A stretch of DNA of 64,000 nt from a bacterium BRH_c32. GTDB taxonomy: Bacteria > Bacteroidota > Ignavibacteria > Ignavibacteriales > Melioribacteraceae. How positions within the stretch are numbered: position 1 is the stretch's first letter; each line of letters opens with the position of its first letter. The position numbers and the translations under genes are program-made. The notes below the pieces were generated by a model. That model did not search any database and had not been told where the DNA came from. It was given only the letters and a program-made list of their open reading frames with translations. Of the stretch, positions 1 to 7,935 are shown one piece after another. Location: positions 1-64,000 of the forward strand of contig LOEU01000017.1 in assembly GCA_001516025.1 (NCBI GenBank). The letters are read 5' to 3'.

Positions 1-112
1 CTTCTATTTTTCTCTGGCTGTACCTGTGCTTTACCCAGTTATAATAGCCTGAACGGCTTACATTAAGCACTTTAGAGAACTCTGACAATGGATATTCTTT
101 CCTGTGTTCCAT
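1..112 (-). CDS. IS3-family transposase orfB, N-terminal part, cut by window edge
   Basis: This is the first 37 codons of the catalytic (DDE integrase) half of an IS3-family transposase. The visible start has the family hallmark EHRKEYPL followed by VSRSGYYNW. The frame is -1 relative to orfA and stays open upstream of the ATG back through a run of seven A on the coding strand (160-166). The usual IS3 mechanism, programmed -1 slippage at an A-rich site to make an OrfAB fusion, is therefore plausible: after the slip the frame reads through to KYRFIMEHRKE. The catalytic domain itself lies outside the window. Confidence 0.8.
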   Translation of the reverse strand, partial: MEHRKEYPLSEFSKVLNVSRSGYYNWVKHRYSQRKIE

Positions 113-126
113 TATAAACCTGTACT

Positions 127-423
127 TTACTCCTTTACCTTGGCAAAGTACGCTATGGCTTTTTTTAAAATGTCCCGCTCCATTTTTAGCATAGCTATCT
201 CCTTATCCCTCTTCCTGATCTCTTCATCTGAAGGGTTTAGATGTCCTTTCCCGGGAAATGCATTCTTTGCATCTTCTAAGTACTGCTTCTTCCAGTTAAA
301 TAATGAGTTGCTACTTATTCCAAGGTCCTTGGCTATGCAGTCTACTGATTTGCCTGTATCCAATACCAACTTTACTGCTGATATCTTAAATTCTTTGTCG
401 TAGGTTTTTCTTGTACCTGACAT
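127..423 (-). CDS. IS3-family transposase orfA (helix-turn-helix)
   Basis: This 98-residue protein is the DNA-binding OrfA of an IS3-family element (HTH_Tnp_1 type). It opens with TRKTYDKEFKISAVKLVLD, followed by the helix-turn-helix IAKDLGISSNSLFNWKKQY and a C-terminal leucine-zipper-like stretch EEIRKRDKEIAMLKMERDIL. Its length is normal for the family. The A7 run at 160-166, inside the codons for LKKA, is the likely slippage point into orfB. It appears intact and recognises the element ends during transposition. Confidence 0.9.
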   Translation of the reverse strand: MSGTRKTYDKEFKISAVKLVLDTGKSVDCIAKDLGISSNSLFNWKKQYLEDAKNAFPGKGHLNPSDEEIRKRDKEIAMLKMERDILKKAIAYFAKVKE

Positions 424-493
424 CTTTAGCTCCTATATTATTTTTATTAATATACTTGCTTTTCCTCTTGTCCACAATACGGGGGATAGTTCA

Positions 494-2110
494 GATTATT
501 CATCTACAATAGCAGCGTTTCAGCCAAGATATACCACATCGGGAACAATCTCAGTAAATGAATGGTGGAGAGGCACATTAAATATAACCGGAAATGTAAC
601 TGTAAATTCAGGAGTAAAACTCACCATCGAGCCTAATGCTGTAATTAATTTCGCTAATGGAGCTTCATTAATAGTAAATGGAGAATTGATTGCAAATAGT
701 GCAACATTAACAAGTAGTGGAACGTGGGGAGGAATTCAGTTTAATAATGGCAGTATAGGAAATTTAGATTACTGCACGATAACAAATGCAAATAACGGTA
801 TCTATTGCTATAATTCATCTCCAACTATTAAACATTCTACACTCGATTATAATGGAACAGGACTTGGCTGTAATCAATACTCCAGTCCTATTCTTGTAGG
901 AAATAATTTTAGATTTAATTCATCACATGGAATTAGTTGTAATACCTATAGCTCACCAAATCTTACTGATAATGGTTATCCGGGTTCAAATGTTATTAGG
1001 AATAATTTGACCGGTATTTATGTGGTTTATAGTTCTAATCCTACACTAACAGGTTATGTGACTTATGGGAATAGTGTTTTTGACAATACTCTTTATAATA
1101 TAGAAGCAAATTATAATTGTAATATAAATGCGCAAAGAGTATTTTGGAACGGTAATACAAAAATATCAACATATCAATCTACCGTTGATGCCTCAAATCC
1201 ACTTACTACAAATCCCAATCCCAACCGTTCGATAGTCGAAAAAGGTATGCCGGTAAATATGATTGCTTCTTCTGAAACAATCTCTTACGATATTGCAGAA
1301 GATGACTTATCACAAGCATTAGATAAACAGAGAGAGAAAAGATATGATGAAGCAATTCTTCTTTTCCTTGAGGTATTTAAGAAGAATAAAGAAGAACTCG
1401 TTGGTAAATATGCTCTAACAAAAATAGAGGAATGTTTTACTCAATCCGGAAGGAAAGATTATTTAAACTTCTCTGAAAAAGAGATAAAACCAAATATTAC
1501 AGTAGGAACTGAAACTTATGTAATTGCTCTTGAATTAGAAGCACATCAGATGGTAAATGCAGGTGAATATTCCGGTGCTATAAATAATCTTACTACTATC
1601 CTATCAAAGTATAACTTAAATGAAAACATAGAGAAGAATACATTATTTACACTCGGTAGTTTTTATACACTTTTCGCAGATAACAAAACAGGTGCAGATA
1701 ATTATTTCATTACACTAAAAGCAAAATATCCGGAAGATGACTTAACGAGTCAGATAGAGATAATAAAGCGAATGGGTAATAGTTTAGCAGGTGATAAAAA
1801 GATAATATTACCAAATCCTGAAATAAAATCAGAAACAGAAAACAATAACGAAGAGATAAGCATCTCGAACTATCCAAACCCCTTTAATCCCACTACTACA
1901 ATTAGTTTTGCTCTGCCTCAAAGCGGTAATATAAAACTTATAGTTTATGATGCCTTAGGAAGAGAAGCAGCAATACTTGCAGACGGAATGTTTGAAGTGG
2001 GAAAGCATAATATAAAATTTGATGGAAGTAATCTCTCAACAGGAATATATTTTTACCGCATTACAACTCCTGCCACGATTATTACTAAAAAAATGATTTT
2101 AGTGAAGTAG
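494..2110 (+). pseudogene. Secreted beta-helix protein with type IX sorting domain, 5' end removed by IS insertion
   Basis: The frame is open from the IS junction at 494 (first residues DYSSTIAAFQPRY) to the stop at 2110, with no start codon or signal peptide, so the gene is the 3' part of an IS-interrupted gene. An internal TTG at 686 is not a convincing start. Residues in order: right-handed parallel beta-helix repeats (short Asn/Ser/Tyr-rich turns such as NNGIYCYNSSPTI, about 60-220 of the fragment), a TPR-like helical stretch (about 270-410), and a C-terminal sorting domain beginning NYPNPFNPTT and ending in KKMILVK. Such proteins are carried across the outer membrane by type IX secretion and anchored at the surface. 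The left part should lie beyond the IS. Confidence 0.82.
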
Positions 2111-2126
2111 TATCAATGAATTATAA

Positions 2127-2155
2127 ATTGCCGTGAGAATATTTCTCACGGCAAT
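2127..2155. terminator. Bidirectional hairpin between convergent genes
   Basis: A perfect 13-bp inverted repeat (ATTGCCGTGAGAA and its complement) with a 3-nt loop lies between the convergent stops at 2110 and 2177. There is no long T run on either side, so it may stop transcription without being a classic intrinsic terminator. Confidence 0.65.
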
Positions 2156-2176
2156 GATCTTTGGGCGAATTACCTA

Positions 2177-4228
2177 TTAATTATATGTCGGCAGGAACGA
2201 AAACTTATTTGAATAATAGATCAACTGATTAGTAAAATCATCGGGATATTCCACAATTATATCTTTGATCGTATTGCCATCCATAACAGGTTTTAATACC
2301 GGATTAATAAAACCCGCATAAGGAGCAATCTTTAATTTAGCATAACGCTCCAATACTTCTTTATGAATTACTGGATCTACTTTCACTCCATAAGTCTCAA
2401 CAAGATTTTTACCTGATTGGAAATCACCCTCTGATTTAATACGTTGAATTTCGCGAAGCAGATCACCAAATAGTGTTTTTAATTTTTCATAATCATTGAC
2501 AACAAAATATGTTTTTCCATCTTTGATTTTCTTTTCTATAACGTTATCCTTCATTCCTTTTTCATAAGCCCATTGAGCAATAAGCATACGGTTACGCATG
2601 TGTGCTTCTTCAATATTATCACCCGGCTTAATCCGTGCAAGTTGAGTAAGGAGCGCATTTCGTATATAGGAATCATACTGAGCTTTGCCGGCTTCGAGCG
2701 ATGGCATAACTTCGATATCAACTAATTTTTTATCGAAGATATAATATAATGCAACAAGATCGGCACGTGCTTCTTCCAAAGTGGAAGAATAATTTTTTAA
2801 AGTTTCGTTCGGCTGTCCGATGCCCGGATTTAATTGCCCCGAAGCATGACCGATTACTTCGTGCATATCAGTATGAAGATCATCGCTCAAAGCCCCAAAC
2901 TCTTTTCCTCTTTTTATCTGCTCATCGCTATAAGCAAATTCCTCTAAAACACCGCTCGTGGCAGATGCCATATTATATGCATGAACTATATTACCGAGAT
3001 TTACCGATTTCGATCCGTAATCTTTTCTAATCCAATCGGCATTTGGTAGATTGATTCCTATTGGTGTAGATGGAGATGCATCGCCCGATTCCGAAACCAC
3101 CGTTATTACTTTACCTGAAATACCGGTTACATTTTTCTTTTTATGCTGCGGCATTAATGGCGAATTATCCTCGAACCATTGTGCATTATCGCTTATAGCT
3201 TTAATTCTTTTTGTTGCCTCCAAATCCTTAAACGAAACCACCGATTCATAAGAAGCACGATACCCGAGCGGATCGCCATAAGTCTCAATAAATCCATTCG
3301 TTATATCGATCATCGATTCGGTATCTTTAACCCATTCGATACAATATTCGTCAAACTTTTTGAGGTCTCCTGTTTTATAATATTCAATCAAAAGCTCTAA
3401 AGTTTTTTTCTGCTGATCGTTTTCGGCTACCGTAACTGCCTTTTCCAGCCAATAAACTACCTGCTCAATTGCCTTTGAATACATACCGCCTACTTTCCAC
3501 ACTTTTTCTTGAATTTTCCCATTTGTTTTAATCATTTTGGAATTTAATCCGTAAGAAACAGGCGTGGAATCTTGCGGATCCACTATCGCTTTATAATAGT
3601 TCTCAACTTCCTGCTGTGTAACGCTTTCGTAATAATTAATTGCAGAAGTTTTTATTAAATCAATATCAGGTGCTTGATTGGTTTTGATAGCGTCCACATT
3701 TGGATCAAATAAAATCGGTTTAAGTTTTTTTAGAAGTGCACTTGCATCCTCGCCCGATTGAAGCGGAAGAAGTTCATCATTAGTTCCTCTTACTAATCTT
3801 TCAAAATAAGGATAAGAGAATTCAGGCATAAATTTCCGGTTAGAATAATGATGATGAATTCCGTTTGAAAACCAAACTCGCTTTGTGTATTCTTCAAATT
3901 TTGCAAATTCAGGATCGGTTCTATCTCCTTTATAATCTTTTAGAATAGCTTCGAGTGTTCGTTTTATATAAAGATTATGTTTATAATTTTGATCGAAGAT
4001 TATCTCTCTGCCGCTTTGAGCTGCCATTGAAAGATAATAGAGAAGTTCTTTTTGTTTGAGCGAAAGTTCTTCAAATCCGGGTATCTGATACCGTTGAATT
4101 TTGAGATCGGCAAATTGCTCCGTTACATACTTAAAATCTTTTTCCTTTACTGCGGGTTCCGGCTTACTGCAATTCATAACTATTAATCCCACTAAGATAA
4201 ATGACAAAATATATTTTACTCTTTTCAT
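2177..4228 (-). CDS. Dipeptidyl-peptidase III-like (M49) zinc peptidase, lipoprotein
   Basis: This protein of about 683 residues belongs to the M49 family, which removes dipeptides from peptide N-termini using one zinc ion. The zinc motif is visible as HEVIGHASGQ (HExxGH) with the second motif EEARADLVALY (family EECRAE/EEARAD) about 30 residues later. The N-terminus is a lipoprotein signal (ILSFILVGLIVMNCS), so the enzyme is probably membrane-anchored in the periplasm or at the surface. I chose the ATG at 4228 because AGGA sits 7 nt upstream; the longer reading begins at a TTG two codons earlier. It is probably monocistronic, with the next gene upstream separated by a terminator. Substrate specificity is not deducible. 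Confidence 0.88.
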   Translation of the reverse strand: MKRVKYILSFILVGLIVMNCSKPEPAVKEKDFKYVTEQFADLKIQRYQIPGFEELSLKQKELLYYLSMAAQSGREIIFDQNYKHNLYIKRTLEAILKDYKGDRTDPEFAKFEEYTKRVWFSNGIHHHYSNRKFMPEFSYPYFERLVRGTNDELLPLQSGEDASALLKKLKPILFDPNVDAIKTNQAPDIDLIKTSAINYYESVTQQEVENYYKAIVDPQDSTPVSYGLNSKMIKTNGKIQEKVWKVGGMYSKAIEQVVYWLEKAVTVAENDQQKKTLELLIEYYKTGDLKKFDEYCIEWVKDTESMIDITNGFIETYGDPLGYRASYESVVSFKDLEATKRIKAISDNAQWFEDNSPLMPQHKKKNVTGISGKVITVVSESGDASPSTPIGINLPNADWIRKDYGSKSVNLGNIVHAYNMASATSGVLEEFAYSDEQIKRGKEFGALSDDLHTDMHEVIGHASGQLNPGIGQPNETLKNYSSTLEEARADLVALYYIFDKKLVDIEVMPSLEAGKAQYDSYIRNALLTQLARIKPGDNIEEAHMRNRMLIAQWAYEKGMKDNVIEKKIKDGKTYFVVNDYEKLKTLFGDLLREIQRIKSEGDFQSGKNLVETYGVKVDPVIHKEVLERYAKLKIAPYAGFINPVLKPVMDGNTIKDIIVEYPDDFTNQLIYYSNKFSFLPTYN

Positions 4229-4325
4229 AAACAATTCCTATAAGTTATAGTTTATTTTCCTAACGAAAGCGTAAAATATGGTTTTTGTGATTCCTTTACA
4301 AAGAAAGTTTTATAAGCGGTGAGTG

Positions 4326-4367
4326 AAAAATCCCCGCCCCAAGGAGATACTTATTTTGGGGACGGAG
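4326..4367 (-). terminator. Intrinsic terminator after the PA14 lipoprotein gene
   Basis: On the minus strand a GC-rich stem (CTCCGTCCCCAA pairing with TTGGGGCGGGG, with one bulge) is followed by TTTTT. It lies just after the stop codon at 4384. Confidence 0.7.
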
Positions 4368-4383
4368 AAATATTATAAAAACG

Positions 4384-5289
4384 TTAGAATGAATCGGGGA
4401 GATTAATCGATTCTGCAGGAACTATCTGTTTTGTTCCCGAAGGTTTTGTCCAGAATAATCTCATTGCTATATTAAAACGCGGTCCTTGGAAATAATCTAC
4501 TCTTAATTTATGTTCTCCGGCAGTTAGAGCCACTTTATTCGATGTTACTTCATAATATCCGTGAGTTCCATCGGCATCGACAACTAACTTATCGTCAATG
4601 TATAATTTAGAACCGTCATCAGAGCCGAGAGTGAATGAATAGTCGCCTGCCTCTGTAATAACAAGTTTGCCGTCAAAACGGATACCGAACCACTCTACCA
4701 ATCCGCCCGGTACACCCGGAAATCCATCGCTGAATGAACGAGTGGGAACATCTAAATTCGGAGCTAATACCATACTTTTTACTTGCATTGTTGCGAAATC
4801 GGGCAATTTTGCAGTATTGGCAGGAAGTTCATATACTCTACCAATTAATCCTTTTCCTGCAAGCAAATTGTTGCCGAACGCAGATGTAGTTATTCCATAA
4901 ACCTGAGTAGTCGTATTTGTTGTAGTTCCCTTTGGAGTTTTTACTACGATATCGTTTCCTTGTGGAGATGTATCGATATTCGCTGGAACTTTTACTGTAA
5001 TTTTCGATTGTTCGATCAATTCAATTATACCGGCAATCTGCTGAGAAGTAGCCCTGCTCTTAAAAAACACATTGACGTTTGAAGCTTTCGTTCCGAAATT
5101 CTCTCCTTTGATATAGATATATCCATTAGCTAAAGCAACCGAGGGGAAAATTTCACTAATTTTTGGATCACCTTTATAATCGGCATCGTTTCCGGTATCA
5201 GGCGAAGCCGGATCATCACTTTTACTGCATCCTGCTAATAAAATAACCGCAAAAAACAATATCGATATCTGTCTTGTAATTAATTTCAT
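4384..5289 (-). CDS. Lipoprotein with IPT/TIG and PA14 domains
   Basis: This 301-residue lipoprotein has a signal ending AVILLAGC (Cys21), followed by a Ser/Asp-rich linker. Residues about 40-130 form an IPT/TIG-type immunoglobulin fold (KISEIFPSVALANGYIYIKG, then paired valine strands). Residues about 145-295 form a PA14 domain, a beta-barrel that often binds carbohydrate, with the marker GDYSFTLGSDDGSKLYIDD and the final strand AMRLFWTKPSG. AAGGAG lies 7 nt before the ATG. It stands last in a run of three envelope genes on this strand. A surface glycan-binding role is an inference from the PA14 fold. Confidence 0.8.
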   Translation of the reverse strand: MKLITRQISILFFAVILLAGCSKSDDPASPDTGNDADYKGDPKISEIFPSVALANGYIYIKGENFGTKASNVNVFFKSRATSQQIAGIIELIEQSKITVKVPANIDTSPQGNDIVVKTPKGTTTNTTTQVYGITTSAFGNNLLAGKGLIGRVYELPANTAKLPDFATMQVKSMVLAPNLDVPTRSFSDGFPGVPGGLVEWFGIRFDGKLVITEAGDYSFTLGSDDGSKLYIDDKLVVDADGTHGYYEVTSNKVALTAGEHKLRVDYFQGPRFNIAMRLFWTKPSGTKQIVPAESINLPDSF

Positions 5290-5376
5290 ATTCTTACTCC
5301 TTTTTATTTACTATAACGACATTTGTTGCTTCTGTGGTTATAGCTAATTCTAGTAATTTTGAGGCGACAATCACCG

Positions 5377-6465
5377 TTATTTCATTAAAAGCATTTTCTG
5401 ATTAATATTTATTCCTTCTGATTTCAAGCTATAGATATATATTCCACTTGCGAGATTTGAAGCATCAAAACTTACCGTATGGAAACCGGCATCTTTTGTT
5501 CCATTTACTAATGCCGCTACTTCATTACCAAGTATATCATAAACCTTCAATTGAACATTTCCTGATTTAGGAAGTGCATAGGTAATGTTGGTTGTTGGGT
5601 TAAATGGATTCGGATAATTTTGATATAATTTAAAATCGACCGGCATAGAAGCCATTTCATCAGCTACGCTTGTAGCACTTCCACGTCCTTCTGCATAGCT
5701 TACACCCGAAACATTAACTACGCCTGAATTACTAGTAACGCCATCAGCTAAAGATACCGTTACTGATTCGCCTGTTTTTGTAATAAAGGCATAGGAAATT
5801 GACGTCGAAGTCGTTCCGTTTACTGTTTGAGTCTCTTCGCTTCTAACTCTTAAACAGTCTAATGTTTTTCCGTCAGGTGTTTTTAATTTGCCATAACCAT
5901 CGACTGTATATTTTTCGGTAGAATTAAGAGGGATAGAATTAACAATATTATTACCAAAAACCGATGTTGTTGTTTCCGTAACTCCGCTAACTGTAATATT
6001 TGCCGAGGAATTATATGTCAAAGGCAAATTATAAAGAACGCGAGCGGGATTGTATTTTATTTTCACTACTGTATTCATACCCGAGATTGTAGTAGCCGTA
6101 CCAACTCCATTAAGCAGATATTTTCCGCCCGTTACAGATGTATGAACCCAAGATTGTGCCGGAACTCCCATGCTTACAGTTTCATAGTATAGGGAATATT
6201 GTGTGCCCGGAAAATCTGATTGATATGGTGAGCTAGAAGTTGATTTACCATTCGATACAAATGTGTAATCGAATGTTAAATTACTAAAATCATAAACTTG
6301 ATTACCCGTACTTCCGATATTTGCAGAGGTCATTGATGTATTAGCATGTGTAATAAAATTATAGTCTTGCTGTAATCCTAATATAACATCTGCTTCCGTT
6401 AATGAAATCTGAGCGTAAGTGCTCGTAAAAGCGATTACCAATAAAAGTAGTATATATTTTTTCAT
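5377..6465 (-). CDS. Secreted protein with type IX sorting domain
   Basis: This 362-residue protein starts with a classical signal peptide (KKYILLLLVIAFTSTYAQ) and ends with a type A sorting domain (about 280-362) carrying NYPNPFNPTTNITYALP and the terminal KMLLMK. It is therefore exported through the inner membrane by Sec and through the outer membrane by type IX secretion. The central region is Ser/Thr/Val-rich, predicted beta, and I do not recognise a catalytic domain in it. A strong AGGAGG precedes the ATG. Its neighbours are two lipoproteins in the same orientation with gaps of about 80 bp, suggesting shared transcription. Confidence 0.82.
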   Translation of the reverse strand: MKKYILLLLVIAFTSTYAQISLTEADVILGLQQDYNFITHANTSMTSANIGSTGNQVYDFSNLTFDYTFVSNGKSTSSSPYQSDFPGTQYSLYYETVSMGVPAQSWVHTSVTGGKYLLNGVGTATTISGMNTVVKIKYNPARVLYNLPLTYNSSANITVSGVTETTTSVFGNNIVNSIPLNSTEKYTVDGYGKLKTPDGKTLDCLRVRSEETQTVNGTTSTSISYAFITKTGESVTVSLADGVTSNSGVVNVSGVSYAEGRGSATSVADEMASMPVDFKLYQNYPNPFNPTTNITYALPKSGNVQLKVYDILGNEVAALVNGTKDAGFHTVSFDASNLASGIYIYSLKSEGININQKMLLMK

Positions 6466-6547
6466 GTTGCCCTCCTAGTTAATAAACGGAAAGAGTGAAT
6501 CTGCAGCCAGCCCCGCCGCAGAAACACTCGATCGATTTTGATAATTT

Positions 6548-7306
6548 TTAGTTTACTGTAACATTTACAGATTTTACTATTTCAGCGATTAAGTAATAAT
6601 CTTTACCGCCCGATGAAACCTTGTTATAATTATATTTCACTACCTGAAGAAGTGCCTGTCCTGAAATGCCCGATAAATCGGAAGAAGTAAAAGAATAATT
6701 CCCATTATCAGAAAGTGCTTCTTTGGAAAAAGTTTTGCCATTGCTAACTTGCGAGATAACTACAAAAACTTTACTGCTTGTTCCACCGCTCCATGTCGCT
6801 TGAAAACCATTTTTACTTACGGCAGCATCTTTAACGGGTGCGCTAAGTGTGAAATTTGTGGGACTATTAACTGATCCGTTTATTGCCGAGACACCGTTGC
6901 CACCAGCAACAGTCCATGTATGCGCAGAGCCATTAAAATTTACGCCGCTTAAAGTAGCCGTTGGATTGCTTGGGTTGGGTGCCATATAATAAGTTTTGCC
7001 GCCGGTTTTCATTGTTGCGATTGAATTACTATTAACAGAAACTGCTCCAGCATCGGCACCTTCTGCCAATGAAGCGAAAGCCATCTGCATCTGAATCGCA
7101 GGGAAACCGGGTACGGGTGCTGCCATTTCATATTGTATAGTAGCTAAAACGCCGTTGCTTCCGTCCATTTTAGGCAGCGGCTGTCCGCTTGCATTTGAAG
7201 AACCGCTCGGAGTTGAAGGTTCGGTGGGACTGTCTTCACTTTTGCATCCTGTAAAAGTGATTGCAGCAACTAGTAATAAAACTGAAAATAATTTATAATG
7301 CTTCAT
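6548..7306 (-). CDS. Lipoprotein of unknown function
   Basis: This 252-residue protein has a lipoprotein signal (LLLVAAITFTGC, Cys20) followed by a Ser/Pro/Thr-rich linker. The remainder is rich in Gly, Ser, Asn and Val and looks like beta sandwich; no catalytic motif is apparent. AGGAGG lies 5-7 nt before the start. It is the first of three consecutive envelope genes (lipoprotein, sorting-domain protein, PA14 lipoprotein), which may form one surface complex. Function is unknown. Confidence 0.7.
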   Translation of the reverse strand: MKHYKLFSVLLLVAAITFTGCKSEDSPTEPSTPSGSSNASGQPLPKMDGSNGVLATIQYEMAAPVPGFPAIQMQMAFASLAEGADAGAVSVNSNSIATMKTGGKTYYMAPNPSNPTATLSGVNFNGSAHTWTVAGGNGVSAINGSVNSPTNFTLSAPVKDAAVSKNGFQATWSGGTSSKVFVVISQVSNGKTFSKEALSDNGNYSFTSSDLSGISGQALLQVVKYNYNKVSSGGKDYYLIAEIVKSVNVTVN

Positions 7307-7360
7307 ATTGCCTCCTATAATTCATAATTTTATATATGTTGAAATTTTTGTGTGCCTTTT

Positions 7361-7573
7361 TCAGTCTAGAATCGAATTTTTATTTTCTTTGCTTTTAAGT
7401 TCGAAACTTTGCGGATTAGCGATTATATACTCTATATCCATTTTTTCGCATATACTTTCGGCGGCGGTTTTATCCGTTACGGTAATCAAACTGAAACCTT
7501 CTTTCGAAAGAAGCTCTCTTAATTTTTTTAACCGTTCTTTGCCAGAATCGATAATGAGTATATTTCCGTTCAT
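7361..7573 (-). CDS. Truncated, degenerate response-regulator receiver-like protein
   Basis: This 70-residue reading frame starts like a CheY receiver domain: GNILIIDSGKERLKKLRELL matches strand 1 and helix 1, and a second strand SLITVTDKTAAESI follows. The place of the phospho-accepting Asp reads YIIANPQSF, so that residue is not an aspartate, and everything after strand 3 of the fold is missing. The ribosome-binding site is weak. It lies between a sigma-54 activator gene and a lipoprotein gene, all on the minus strand. It could be a remnant of a regulator or a small non-phosphorylated protein; whether it is expressed is uncertain. Confidence 0.5.
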   Translation of the reverse strand: MNGNILIIDSGKERLKKLRELLSKEGFSLITVTDKTAAESICEKMDIEYIIANPQSFELKSKENKNSILD

Positions 7574-7935
7574 CCATTTTCTTTTATTTATAGACTACAC
7601 TAAACAAAGGACATGCCATCTCAATTTGGCTTAAAAAGGGGACATTGTGGGTTATTTGTTGCAGCAGGACAACGTGTCGGATTTAACTGTGTTGCATTTA
7701 TGCGACAGCGACTCAATTGATACAGTGTCAATTATTAGGAAAATTAATTATCCGGTTTAAATCATAGAAAAATGTGAGCTGTTTTGAAAAACAAAGGATG
7801 AGGTAAGCATTGCAATGGAAAATGCAGTATAGTCGAGAATTACAGCGTCGAGTCTCCATTGTAATTTGTTACATGGGAGAATTCAAAACTAGAAACGATA
7901 TAACAATAACCTTCTAGTCATTTAAACAGATTTTT
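7574..7935. other. Gene-free stretch between receiver fragment and sigma-54 activator
   Basis: These 362 bp contain no reading frame that I can support. They should hold the 3' end of the activator transcript and the promoter of the downstream minus-strand genes. I looked for a sigma-54 promoter (GG at -24, GC at -12) and found only poor partial matches around 7665-7685. No hairpin with a T run was found. Confidence 0.4.

Larger units (their letters stand above)
1..493 (-). mobile_element. IS3-family insertion sequence, one end (other end outside window)
   Basis: This is the promoter-proximal part of an IS3-family element read on the minus strand. It carries an orfA transposase gene, the start of orfB in the -1 frame, and a terminal inverted repeat. 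Reading inward from 493 the end is TGAACTATCCCCCG, which has the TG start and C-rich block typical of IS3-family termini. The element stops exactly where an unrelated reading frame (a secreted beta-helix protein) continues at 494, so it interrupts that gene. The other end and the target duplication lie left of the window. The exact subgroup is not determined. Confidence 0.88.

Noticed and set aside
246-258. A Noc-binding-site-like palindrome (TTTCCCGGGAAAT)
   Set aside because: It lies inside the IS3 orfA coding frame and is explained by codons; a single copy in a mobile element is not evidence for nucleoid occlusion.
686-2110. Treating TTG 686 as the start of a complete gene
   Set aside because: The frame is open back to the IS junction and the residues upstream belong to the same beta-helix fold.
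7660-7690. Possible sigma-54 promoter before the receiver fragment
   Set aside because: GG/GC elements at -24 and -12 do not match at correct spacing.
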